Assembly: GCA_022793335.1 (NCBI GenBank)
Contig: JAAWCQ010000004.1
Span: 212,118-276,117, forward strand
Length of the DNA: 64,000 bases
From: Clostridia bacterium
GTDB taxonomy: Bacteria > Bacillota > Clostridia > Christensenellales > UBA1242
Direction: 5' to 3'
Made by a program: the position numbers and the translations under genes. Under the pieces are notes generated by a model. That model was not told where the DNA came from and made no database searches. It saw nothing but the letters and a program-made list of their open reading frames with translations. Shown in pieces: positions 8,340 through 16,835 of this stretch (positions within the stretch are counted from its first letter, which is position 1; each line of letters begins with the position of its first letter).

Positions 8340-8792
8340 TTAAAATCCTGTAACAATCATTGGATACCCTAAAATCCAATTGTTTTCGTCGCATGCAAGC
8401 TGAAAATTTATCTTTTTCCCATTTATAAGCCTAAAATCGTTGAAATTTTTATCATATCCATAAAATATCGTTCTCCCAGCCACATAGCTTGGGTTTGAAA
8501 TATTAAAGTCAAATTTTGCTTTGAAATAATCAATTTTTAAATCTTTAGGAAGATAATATATGATTGCATCAATGTCAGTTTTATTTAGGCTGTCAACCTT
8601 ACTCTTTTCTTCGCTTTTTATGGTGTAATAATAATCATTGCCATTTTTGATGACATCGCAATCGATTAAATTATCAACTTTCGATACAATCACTACCTTT
8701 TCAAAATCGTATTGTTGCGTGTTATTTTGTTTAAAAAAAGCAACGCCTATCAACACAAAAACCATAAAAATAAAAGCAATCATTCTTTTCAT
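8340..8792 (-). CDS. Secreted protein, possible divergent YwmB family
   Basis: A 150-residue protein with an N-terminal hydrophobic signal or anchor (about 4-20) and a mixed alpha/beta body. The C-terminal strand pattern INFQLACDENN followed by ILGYPMIV resembles the end of YwmB (DUF1779) proteins, which normally read NxQxA then GTPII, and YwmB genes commonly sit near spoIID/spoIIQ. The identification is tentative because the N-terminal half is not recognisable. It lies 54 nt upstream of the spoIIQ-like gene on the same strand and is probably co-transcribed. No clear SD precedes the ATG. Confidence 0.5.
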   Translation of the reverse strand: MKRMIAFIFMVFVLIGVAFFKQNNTQQYDFEKVVIVSKVDNLIDCDVIKNGNDYYYTIKSEEKSKVDSLNKTDIDAIIYYLPKDLKIDYFKAKFDFNISNPSYVAGRTIFYGYDKNFNDFRLINGKKINFQLACDENNWILGYPMIVTGF

Positions 8793-8898
8793 AAAAGTAT
8801 GATTGCCTTATTTTTCTTTTTATTTTTTATTTTTTTGTCGAAACATTGCTTAAATTCAATATTATTTAATAAAATTATTGTTTTTTATGCTTTCTTAA

Positions 8899-9120
8899 TT
8901 AAATCACAAGCATTACGATTAAACAAGCAATTCCACCAAGCAAAGCAAAAGCACCCAAAAGTCCAAACAAAATTGACTTTGATTGGTCACTTAATGGCTC
9001 TCTTTTCCCAGACTTTGTCTGCTGAGTTTTTTCTTCCGTTTTAGGCGCTTGAGGCATTTGATTTGGTATCACTGGCCTTGGCGGAATTGGTCGAATTGGT
9101 GGAATTTGATTTTCATTCAT
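8899..9120 (-). CDS. Small proline-rich tail-anchored membrane protein
   Basis: A 73-residue protein. Residues 1-30 are rich in Pro and Ile (IPPIRPIPPRPVIP), then comes a charged segment, then one C-terminal transmembrane helix (about 52-73). The ATG at 9120 follows the SD AGGAGA; an ATG nine codons earlier is upstream of the SD and unlikely. No family was recognised. The layout suggests a protein with a cytoplasmic or extended N-terminus anchored by its tail. Confidence 0.55.
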   Translation of the reverse strand: MNENQIPPIRPIPPRPVIPNQMPQAPKTEEKTQQTKSGKREPLSDQSKSILFGLLGAFALLGGIACLIVMLVI

Positions 9121-9199
9121 AACATTTCTCCTAGCATATATAAACAAATTTAAAATATTTATTTTTATGCTTTTATCTTAACAAAGCTGACAATTAAAG

Positions 9200-9757
9200 T
9201 CAAACATTTTCTATCGGATTTTTACCCCAAATTTTTAATACATCTTGATCTTGACCAAGCGCTTCAACTACAATAGTGACAATATATTTGGTATTTGTCT
9301 GAAGTGAAGCATTTTCATCAATAATAACATGAGAACATAGTGCAACTTTATTTTGTTTTGTAAGCACGTCATTAAAATAATAATAGCCATCATTTTCATC
9401 AAATTGCCAATTTACAGTTTCAACCATATCCATTTTTAATGTTTGGTTGTCACCCGTATAAACAAAAATCTTTGCACGCATAAATACAGAGTTTTCATCT
9501 TCAAGATTTTTTATTGAAACAAGTTGCGGCAATCTGTTTCCAGCCAAATAAGAGCCGTCTAGATTCATTGATACCGAGCTTGCCTGATTTTCTTTGACTC
9601 CAATCTGAACATTTTTCCCAAGTTGCAAATCAGTGGTATATGAAATATCTGTTTTAAAATACCAACCGCTTATACCAAGATAAATTGACAAAGCAAGAAG
9701 CAATGCCAATAATACCGTCACAAAAAGCCAACCATAATATTCTCTTTTCAATTTCAT
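9200..9757 (-). CDS. Membrane-anchored TasA/camelysin-like protein
   Basis: About 185 residues from the ATG at 9757; a TTG at 9775, three nt after the flippase stop, is an alternative start. One N-terminal hydrophobic helix is followed by a beta-rich ectodomain. The stretch RAKIFVYTGDN, DGYYYFNDVLTKQNKVALCSH and YIVTIVVEALGQD follows the strand pattern of the TasA/CalY family (a DGYYYY-type motif, a late AxQxD-type strand). TasA family members form extracellular fibres or are surface peptidase-like. No SipW-type peptidase lies next to it. It is tightly coupled to the flippase upstream. Family call is moderate. Confidence 0.5.
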   Translation of the reverse strand: MKLKREYYGWLFVTVLLALLLALSIYLGISGWYFKTDISYTTDLQLGKNVQIGVKENQASSVSMNLDGSYLAGNRLPQLVSIKNLEDENSVFMRAKIFVYTGDNQTLKMDMVETVNWQFDENDGYYYFNDVLTKQNKVALCSHVIIDENASLQTNTKYIVTIVVEALGQDQDVLKIWGKNPIENV

Positions 9758-9779
9758 GGTTTTATTTTGCGACAAGAAT

Positions 9780-11231
9780 TTATAAATATTCTCTTAGGCC
9801 TGATTTATTTTTACTTTTTCTTCTTTTCGCTCGCTCTGCCCTAAATTTATTTATCTGAGCTTGCTTAAACACTTCACTCTCTTGCGCCAAATTTTCCCTT
9901 ACAACATCCCACTTATATTTTCGATTGCCATAAGCAAAATCATAAGAAAGAATCATGACGCCTTGCAAAAGATAGAAATAATATGAACATACTCTCCAGA
10001 ATATCAAAACCCAAGCAAGATAAGCCGAATTTCCAATAACCGCTGTAAATGCCGCTGAAAAGGAAATTTCATTCATACCTGTACCACCAGGCATTGGAAA
10101 GAATGAAGAAGAAAGGTCAACAAGGCATGACATTACAAACAGCCTTATAAACATCCCACCTTGCAAGTCTGGAATGAAAAACTTTACTACAAAGAATGGA
10201 ATACAATAGTTAAATACATTTCTTGCCAAACTAAGCACAAGCATTATAATAAAGTCTTTAGGCGATTTTGCATATTGCTTCATGACATCTTGAAAATCAC
10301 TGATATATTTAGTGATTTTTTCATACTGTTTGTCATAGTTTTTGACAATCTTGATTTTATGAAGAAGTTTTAAAGTTTTTACAACAAGCTTTCGTCCCAC
10401 CGTTTTGCAAATAGATAAAAATAGTGTCACAAAAAGCATAATAAAGCTTAATACAAAGCCAATAATACTTGCAACCGAAACAAATGTTCCATAACTGCTG
10501 TCAGTCCAAGAAATTATAAGACATACAAAACTTATAATTACCCATGCAATTTGTGAAAAAACATATTTTGCAAGCGGAATTGAAAGTGAGGTATGAATTG
10601 GCGTTCCATGAGTTTTCAAATAGGTAATTTGAAATGGCTGACCGCCAGCAGCCATAGGTGTAACACTGTCATAATATCTTCCAAGCTGCGTCACTTTAAA
10701 TGCCAGCCCCATTCGCCATTTTCCTGTTGATTGCTTTAATAAATAGCCACATGCCAATGTTTCACTTATTACAACCAAAGTCAAGAAGGCAATTACAATC
10801 AAAAAAGATAAGGCATCAAAGTTTCCATCGACAGGCTTCATGTTTTCTTTTAAAAGTTGATAAACAAGTATTCCAGCAACAACTACTATATTTAATATAA
10901 AAAATACAATATTGATTATCTTACTTTTTTTACTGCCCTGTTTTGATACAGACTGCTCCACTTCATCAAGCTTTTTCTTTTGAAGCTTAATTGCCTCATC
11001 CTGCATCTGTTTCAAATTTTCGTCTTCACTTAATTGCGTCTTATCTGCGTCTTTTTTTATTTTATCGTCTGTTTCTTTAATATTCTCATCTGCAACTTTT
11101 TCTTTTGTTTGCAAAACTTCACCTTCTACCAAAAGACCTTCCAACTTTTCAGCTGGAACTAAATCATCAATATTGGTTTGAACATAATCTTCTTTTTGCT
11201 TGTCAGGTTTTTGTTTAACAGACTTTGCCAT
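9780..11231 (-). CDS. LPG synthase TM / YbhN-like flippase-domain protein
   Basis: A 483-residue polytopic membrane protein. Residues 1-100 are charged and cytoplasmic (Lys/Glu/Asp rich). The rest is a UPF0104/MprF-type flippase domain with about eight helices, including the signatures KVTQLGRYYDSVTPMAAGGQ and SSSFFPMPGGTGMNEI. Relatives move aminoacylated phospholipids or polyprenyl-linked sugars; the cargo here is unknown because no synthase domain or partner gene is adjacent. The ATG at 11231 has no SD and sits exactly 6 nt after a -10 box, so its mRNA is probably leaderless. The TasA-like gene follows directly. Confidence 0.85.
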   Translation of the reverse strand: MAKSVKQKPDKQKEDYVQTNIDDLVPAEKLEGLLVEGEVLQTKEKVADENIKETDDKIKKDADKTQLSEDENLKQMQDEAIKLQKKKLDEVEQSVSKQGSKKSKIINIVFFILNIVVVAGILVYQLLKENMKPVDGNFDALSFLIVIAFLTLVVISETLACGYLLKQSTGKWRMGLAFKVTQLGRYYDSVTPMAAGGQPFQITYLKTHGTPIHTSLSIPLAKYVFSQIAWVIISFVCLIISWTDSSYGTFVSVASIIGFVLSFIMLFVTLFLSICKTVGRKLVVKTLKLLHKIKIVKNYDKQYEKITKYISDFQDVMKQYAKSPKDFIIMLVLSLARNVFNYCIPFFVVKFFIPDLQGGMFIRLFVMSCLVDLSSSFFPMPGGTGMNEISFSAAFTAVIGNSAYLAWVLIFWRVCSYYFYLLQGVMILSYDFAYGNRKYKWDVVRENLAQESEVFKQAQINKFRAERAKRRKSKNKSGLREYL

Positions 11232-11237
11232 AATAGT

Positions 11238-11266
11238 ATATTAACAAAAATAGATGTTTTTGTCAA
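11238..11266 (-). promoter_or_regulatory. Leaderless flippase promoter, -35 inside a terminator loop
   Basis: On the minus strand TTGACA (11266-11261), 17-nt spacer, TAATAT (11243-11238), then 6 nt to the ATG. The -35 box occupies the loop of the terminator of the upstream gene. Confidence 0.8.
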
Positions 11267-11284
11267 CATAAAAACATCTATTTT
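11246..11284 (-). terminator. Terminator of prsA-like gene enclosing the next promoter
   Basis: AAAAATAGATGTTTTT (11246-11261) pairs with AAAAACATCTATTTT (11270-11284). On the minus strand the stem is followed by TTTTTG. The 8-nt loop contains most of TTGACA. Confidence 0.75.
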
Positions 11285-11297
11285 ATATTTTTAATCA

Positions 11298-13064
11298 TCA
11301 ACCTTTTAAGCTGTCAGCAAATCTTCCTTGATAAACTTTAATTTCATAGTTTTCTCTTAAGAAATTGATGTTTGCCTGCTCAAAGAATGCATAGTTATCT
11401 TGATAAATTTCGTCATAAAGAAGATCTAAATAAGTCTTATCTACAAGCATATTTACTCTTGTATTTGCAAGAACAGAAATCGCATGTTCGCCCTCTTCTG
11501 AGCCAGCATTTCCTCCAAGCTCAAAAGTTTCATCAATGCCGTCAAACAGATTTTCGCATGCCCCAGTGTAAACAAGAACATGAATGCCATAGCTTGAACG
11601 AGCAACTTCCATGTCACCTATTTTGCCTCTGCCATTATTGTAAAGTTTCAAACCTGCTTCATTAAATTCTTCAACAAAGCTTGAAACTGCCTTACCATCC
11701 TTATCAACGCCGATTACATAGTTTGATTTTGCGTTGAACATTCCAGTATCTTCATTATAAGTGTAAATATAGTTGTTGATAGTATCCCCGATATATCCAA
11801 CATCACCTGTAGTTTGAGCATTTTTTAAAGCAATTTGAATTTTATCATAAATAATGTCGTTTACTGATAAATTGAAATCATTATCTATTTCTTCGTAAAT
11901 TCCTGTATCTTCATTTAACTGTCTTATTACCGGCTTAATTTGAGAATAGAGAGCGTTTAAGTCGCTTTCATATTCGTCATAAACTTCGCTTTCGCTGAGT
12001 TTTTTGTTTATTTCTTCATATCTTGCAGTTTGAGCATCGTCAAATTTGAAAAGAATGTTTGCAACTGTGAAATATTTATTTGCCTCTTCATCCCCTCTAA
12101 AATAATAAACATCATTTAAAGAGCTGCTTACATTTTCACCATAATTACCGTCTTTTTCAATTGCATATTTTGTATAACTTGCCCTTACCTTGCTTGAATA
12201 AAGTTTTAAAATATCATCTGTTGTAACTGACGCAATTTCGCCACTTTTTTTATTATTTTCTGAATATTTTTGAACAATATAATTTTCATAGTTTACTTTG
12301 TAAAGTCTTTCAATTTCTCTTTCAAACATTGACTTAGCATCAGTTGTTAAATTCATGCCATATTCAGCAGATTTCAAGTCAATAAGATAATATTTTAAAG
12401 CCTTTTGATAATCATCACTTGAGAAGCCTTTTTCAATGAAATTATCATAAATTTCTGCCTTTTCAGCTTCATTATAAAAACTTTTTAAAATATTATTTGT
12501 AGGACGATATCCGTCAAGTAAACCATCTTTTACATTAAGTTTCTTTATTACATAATTCCCATTTTCATCATAGTCTAAGGTGACATTTTTTGAATAACCT
12601 TCAAATTTAATTTCATCCTCATCTTTCTCTTCTTCTTCAGTCGTGCCTAAAACTTTGTCATAATAATTTTTAAGATTTGCATTTAATGACTCAACAGTTT
12701 GGTCATAAATATAACCTTTTTCTTTTTCATCAAGTCCTTCTCCTGTTTCATAATTTACATTAAAAAGTTTCTCGGCCTCGAGAATGACAATTTTTCTATT
12801 TTCAAGTTGTTTAAGAGTCATATCTACAGCTTGGGCTTTAGTATAGTTGTAATATTGAACATACATATTCCCATAGCTTTCATATCCAGATATCAATTCG
12901 CGGTTTGAAATTTCCGCCACCTTCTTGCCTTCTTTATTATAGATATCAGCAACAACAGCATTATATAATTTATTATTATTAGTTTCTACCAATGAACAGC
13001 CCGCAAATAAGGACATGCAAAGTAGTACAAAACACATTAAAAAAACTTTAATTTTTGATTTCAT
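11298..13064 (-). CDS. PrsA/SurA-like foldase lipoprotein
   Basis: A 588-residue secreted lipoprotein. The ATG at 13064 (SD GGAGA) gives a signal peptide ending in LFAGC; earlier codons would displace it. The N-terminal third looks like a SurA/PrsA chaperone domain: ELISGYESYGN, then helices with KQLENRKIVILEAEK. A parvulin domain is not intact, but RGKIGDMEVARSSYGIHVLVYTG near the end resembles the last part of a rotamase domain, so the isomerase may be strongly diverged or lost. Likely role: folding of exported proteins at the membrane-wall interface. It lies downstream of mfd with its own promoter. Confidence 0.65.
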   Translation of the reverse strand: MKSKIKVFLMCFVLLCMSLFAGCSLVETNNNKLYNAVVADIYNKEGKKVAEISNRELISGYESYGNMYVQYYNYTKAQAVDMTLKQLENRKIVILEAEKLFNVNYETGEGLDEKEKGYIYDQTVESLNANLKNYYDKVLGTTEEEEKDEDEIKFEGYSKNVTLDYDENGNYVIKKLNVKDGLLDGYRPTNNILKSFYNEAEKAEIYDNFIEKGFSSDDYQKALKYYLIDLKSAEYGMNLTTDAKSMFEREIERLYKVNYENYIVQKYSENNKKSGEIASVTTDDILKLYSSKVRASYTKYAIEKDGNYGENVSSSLNDVYYFRGDEEANKYFTVANILFKFDDAQTARYEEINKKLSESEVYDEYESDLNALYSQIKPVIRQLNEDTGIYEEIDNDFNLSVNDIIYDKIQIALKNAQTTGDVGYIGDTINNYIYTYNEDTGMFNAKSNYVIGVDKDGKAVSSFVEEFNEAGLKLYNNGRGKIGDMEVARSSYGIHVLVYTGACENLFDGIDETFELGGNAGSEEGEHAISVLANTRVNMLVDKTYLDLLYDEIYQDNYAFFEQANINFLRENYEIKVYQGRFADSLKG

Positions 13065-13090
13065 TTTGTCTCCACATAAAATATACACAC

Positions 13091-13120
13091 ATTTTAGCAT
13101 ATTAAAACATAAAATTTCAA
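13091..13120 (-). promoter_or_regulatory. Promoter of prsA-like gene
   Basis: On the minus strand TTGAAA (13120-13115), 18-nt spacer, TAAAAT (13096-13091), preceded by TGC. A short leader with GGAGA follows. Confidence 0.5.
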
Positions 13121-13161
13121 CTAAATTGAGGTTGTTTTTGCAATTTAATAAATAATTTTAA

Positions 13162-16100
13162 TCAGTTTAAAGCACTTTCAAAAAATTCAAGCAGACTTTC
13201 CAATCTTTCAAGAACAGTGCCAGAAAGGTCAAATTTAATCTTTACATTGCTGTCAAAAGACAATCTTCCATTAAATTCATCAAGCCTTTCTGCCAATCTT
13301 TCATCAATAATTTTTTCAGTTTTTTCAAGATAAACCAAAGTCTCAAACTTGTTTATTACAATCTTCTTAACAAGAAAACTGCCTGCAAGATTTCTTAAGT
13401 ACGCAAGTGTGCAAAGATTTTTGATTTCTTGGGGCGTCTCTCCAAAGCCATCTTCCAAACTCAAAATAAGCTCGTTAAGCTCATCCCTTGTTTGCAACTC
13501 ACCTATTCTCGTATAATAAATCACCCTTTGGTCGCCATCTTCAATATAATCTTCACTGATATAAGCAGAAAGTGTAATCTCAAGTTTAACATCGCTCTTT
13601 CTGTCAATTCTCTCACCTTTAATTTCTTTTATCTCCTCATTGAGAAGTTTGACATACATGTCATAGCCTACCTTTTCAATATGACCATGTTGTTCCTTTC
13701 CAAATATGTTGCCCGCTCCTCTTATTTCAAGGTCACGCATAGCAATCTTAAAACCAGAGCCAAGCTGACTAAACTCTTTCATTGTTTCAAGGCGTTTGTA
13801 AGCATCTTCATTTATCTGTTTATCTTTTGCATAGGTAAGATAAGCATAACTAAGTCTATCACTTCTGCCTATTCTTCCTCTAAGTTGATAAAGCTGACTT
13901 AAACCAAGCCTGTCAGACTCGACCACCACCATAGTATTGGCAAGCGGAAGATTTATTCCATTTTCTATAAGAGTTGTCGAAACTAGAATGTTATACTCGT
14001 TATTGTAAAGTCTTCCAATTATATTCTCAAGCAACTTTTCATTCATTTGCCCGTGCGCTACACCTACTTTCAGCTCCGGAAGAAGGTTTCTTAAATAACT
14101 GGCAAATTCCTCAATGCTCTCAACCCTATTATACACCACAAAAGCTTGTCCGCCTCTTGCAATCTCTCTTGAAAGAACATCCTTAAATAATTGGTCACTT
14201 TCTTCGGCAATATAGGTTTGAATAGGAAGTCTGTCTCTAGGAGGCGTTTCAATGACTGAAATATCCCTTATTCCTGACAAAGACATGTTAAGCGTTCTTG
14301 GAATTGGTGTTGCAGAAAGAGTGATGACATCTATGTTTCTGAATTTATCCTTGATTTTTTCTTTGTGCTCTACGCCAAACCGCTGCTCTTCATCTAAGAT
14401 CAACAAACCAAGGTCTTTGTAAATTACATCATCACTTAAAAGTCTATGCGTGCCTATAAGCACATCAATTTCACCTTCTTTGACACGCCTTAATATGTCT
14501 TTTACTTGAAGAGGCGTTCTAAATCTATTGATTACACCAACGCGCACTCCAAAAGGCTCCAGCCTTTCTTTTGCGGTGCGATAATGTTGTTCTGAAAGAA
14601 TAGTTGTCGGACAAAGAAGTGCCACTTGGCGCCCATTGTATGCGCATTTAAAAGCACCTCGAAGAGCAACTTCGGTTTTCCCAAAGCCAACATCTCCACA
14701 GATAAGGCGTTCCATTACCTTATCACTTTCCATATCTTTATCAATATCGGCAATTGCACGAAGTTGGTCAGGAGTTTCAGCATAACCAAAAGCATCAGCA
14801 AATTGCTTTTCAAGATATTCATCTCTTCTAAATTTAAAGCCTTTAATTTTCTCTCGTTCTTTATACAGAGCAACAAGAGAAATTGCCATTTCTTTAATAC
14901 TTGCCTTAACTCGTGCAACAAGCCTTGAAAACTCTCCGCCACCAAGTGCTGAAAGTTTAGGAGCAACCTCTCCGCCTACATAGGCAGATATAGTGTTAGC
15001 CTCTTCACTTGGAAGATATAAAATATCACCTTTTTTGTATTCAATTACAAAGTAATCCTTTTCAATATCAGAGATTTTCATTCTCTCTATTCTTATGCAC
15101 TTTCCAACGCCATGAAAGGTATGAACAACATAGTCATTGACTTTAGGCAGATAAAATGCAGAATGTTTGTTTTTAGAAAACGACACAGTTGATTTTCTAA
15201 ACAGACTGTCACTGCCAATTCCAACAATGCCTTCTCTTAAAAATGAAAATGAATATGGATTTGCAAGTCTTGTTACATAAACAACTCCGTCTTCCAGCTC
15301 GCACTCATCATCAAAATCTTTAAAAGACAGATTTTGTTCATTTAAAAAGGATATCAAATTGTTTTTGAAGCGCTCTTCTCCAGCAAAAAGGATGATTGAC
15401 TGATGCATATTCTTAAAATCAACAATGTCATTCTTTAATGCCAAAAAGTCAGTTAAATAGCTTCTTGTAGCCACCATTTCATTTCGATAATCTGCTTTTA
15501 CTACCTGCATGTTGTCAAAAATATGGTCGGCAGCTGAAAGAAGCTTGTCAAATTTAGCATAAAACTTTTCATCATAAAAGGATGCCACTTTATAACTTTT
15601 TATTAGCAGCTCTATTTCATCGTTGATTTTCTTAGGCTCATCAAGAATTTTTGTTCCTTCCAAATCAAAGGCACAATCTTCTCCTAAAGGCAAATATGCA
15701 GAATAAATATCAATAAAGTCTATTTTTTCAATATTTTTCATTGATGTTTCATCGAAAATTGAAATATTTTCAACAAAATCATCAAAAAGCTCTATTCTTA
15801 CAGGATGCTCTCCTGTGGTAACAAAAATGTCAAGAATATCACCACGCAAAGCAAACTGTCCACCACTTTCAACAAGCCCTGTTCGCTCATAGCCAAACTC
15901 AACAAGTTTTTTTACAACCTCATCAAGACTGAGTGTGTCACCCTTGCTTATTCTAAAAGGAGCAATCTTTTTCTTGTCAAATTTGATTATTGCTGAGCAT
16001 GGCAAAAAAATCAAACCGTCAAGCTGACCAGAGCTATATTTGTTTAAACTTTGGATAAATGGAAGAAGATTTCTGTCGTTTTCGTCATTATTTTCTCTCG

Positions 16101-16287
16101 CATTTGATATAATCTCCACTTTTTTACCAAAAGCTTCCAAACCTCTTTTTAATTTACCGGCTGAAACAAAATTGCTTGACAAAAAAATTAAGCGGTCATA
16201 ACTTGATGATAAAATTACCTTTTCTCCACCGCCTAAATTTGAAACTACTTTATTATTTGCAATTTCCTTTATCTTTTTAAAAAACAA
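13162..16287 (-). CDS. mfd: Transcription-repair coupling factor Mfd
   Basis: Translocase that removes RNA polymerase stalled at DNA lesions and recruits UvrA. The 1041-residue product has the UvrB-homology N-terminus, a CarD-like RNA polymerase interaction domain (about 380-450: NDYVVHTFHGVGKCIRIE), helicase motifs I CGDVGFGKTEVA, II DEEQRFG, III LSATPIPRTLN, VI QLRGRIGRS, and the C-terminal TRCF domain. It is roughly 100 residues shorter than typical Mfd, mostly at the N-terminus. The start is a TTG preceded by AGAGGA. Order glmU-like, pth, mfd matches the Bacillota glmU-prs-pth-mfd region without prs. Confidence 0.96.
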   Translation of the reverse strand: MFFKKIKEIANNKVVSNLGGGEKVILSSSYDRLIFLSSNFVSAGKLKRGLEAFGKKVEIISNARENNDENDRNLLPFIQSLNKYSSGQLDGLIFLPCSAIIKFDKKKIAPFRISKGDTLSLDEVVKKLVEFGYERTGLVESGGQFALRGDILDIFVTTGEHPVRIELFDDFVENISIFDETSMKNIEKIDFIDIYSAYLPLGEDCAFDLEGTKILDEPKKINDEIELLIKSYKVASFYDEKFYAKFDKLLSAADHIFDNMQVVKADYRNEMVATRSYLTDFLALKNDIVDFKNMHQSIILFAGEERFKNNLISFLNEQNLSFKDFDDECELEDGVVYVTRLANPYSFSFLREGIVGIGSDSLFRKSTVSFSKNKHSAFYLPKVNDYVVHTFHGVGKCIRIERMKISDIEKDYFVIEYKKGDILYLPSEEANTISAYVGGEVAPKLSALGGGEFSRLVARVKASIKEMAISLVALYKEREKIKGFKFRRDEYLEKQFADAFGYAETPDQLRAIADIDKDMESDKVMERLICGDVGFGKTEVALRGAFKCAYNGRQVALLCPTTILSEQHYRTAKERLEPFGVRVGVINRFRTPLQVKDILRRVKEGEIDVLIGTHRLLSDDVIYKDLGLLILDEEQRFGVEHKEKIKDKFRNIDVITLSATPIPRTLNMSLSGIRDISVIETPPRDRLPIQTYIAEESDQLFKDVLSREIARGGQAFVVYNRVESIEEFASYLRNLLPELKVGVAHGQMNEKLLENIIGRLYNNEYNILVSTTLIENGINLPLANTMVVVESDRLGLSQLYQLRGRIGRSDRLSYAYLTYAKDKQINEDAYKRLETMKEFSQLGSGFKIAMRDLEIRGAGNIFGKEQHGHIEKVGYDMYVKLLNEEIKEIKGERIDRKSDVKLEITLSAYISEDYIEDGDQRVIYYTRIGELQTRDELNELILSLEDGFGETPQEIKNLCTLAYLRNLAGSFLVKKIVINKFETLVYLEKTEKIIDERLAERLDEFNGRLSFDSNVKIKFDLSGTVLERLESLLEFFESALN

Positions 16288-16325
16288 CTTTTTCCTCTTT
16301 CTTTATTTATTTTTTTACGCTTTCT

Positions 16326-16835
16326 TTAAATCTTATCAAGAATAATCTCAACTGCGTCCGAAACCGCTTTATTTATCACTGCCTCGTCTTCAGTCTTGAT
16401 TTTTGATAATACATAATCAGCAAGATCCATTGACTTGTCACGGCCAACACCAACCCTAATTCGCTCAAAATCTTCACCAATATAAGCTACAATTGACCTA
16501 AGTCCATTATGAGTGCCAGAGCTTCCCTTTTGACGATATCTGACAGCCCCCTTTTCAAGATCTATATCATCGACCGCCACAATAATTCTGGCATCTTTAT
16601 ATTTATTTTTAAGCATAACAACAGCTTCTCCACTATTGTTCATAAAAGTTGTCGGCTTTGCGATAAGCACGCTTTGTCCTTTCACTCTCCCTTCTGCAAG
16701 CATTGATTTGAATTTTTCTTTAGAAAACTCTGCGCCAATTTGTCTGGCAAGCTCGTCAGCCACCTTAAAGCCAATATTATGAAAGGTATTTTGATACTGA
16801 GTGCCGATATTTCCAAGTCCTACAATAATAATCAT
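16326..16835 (-). CDS. pth: Peptidyl-tRNA hydrolase
   Basis: Releases peptides from prematurely dropped peptidyl-tRNA, recycling tRNA. The 169-residue protein is slightly short for the family. Conserved motifs: GLGNIGTQYQNTFHNIGF with the catalytic His, KPTTFMNNSGEAV, and VAVDDIDLEKGAVRYRQKGSSGTHNGLRS. The usual GLGNPG reads GLGNIG and TRHN reads TFHN, mild deviations that leave catalytic His and Asp in place. The start overlaps the stop of the glmU-like gene by one base (TAATG), indicating translational coupling. Confidence 0.95.
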   Translation of the reverse strand: MIIIVGLGNIGTQYQNTFHNIGFKVADELARQIGAEFSKEKFKSMLAEGRVKGQSVLIAKPTTFMNNSGEAVVMLKNKYKDARIIVAVDDIDLEKGAVRYRQKGSSGTHNGLRSIVAYIGEDFERIRVGVGRDKSMDLADYVLSKIKTEDEAVINKAVSDAVEIILDKI

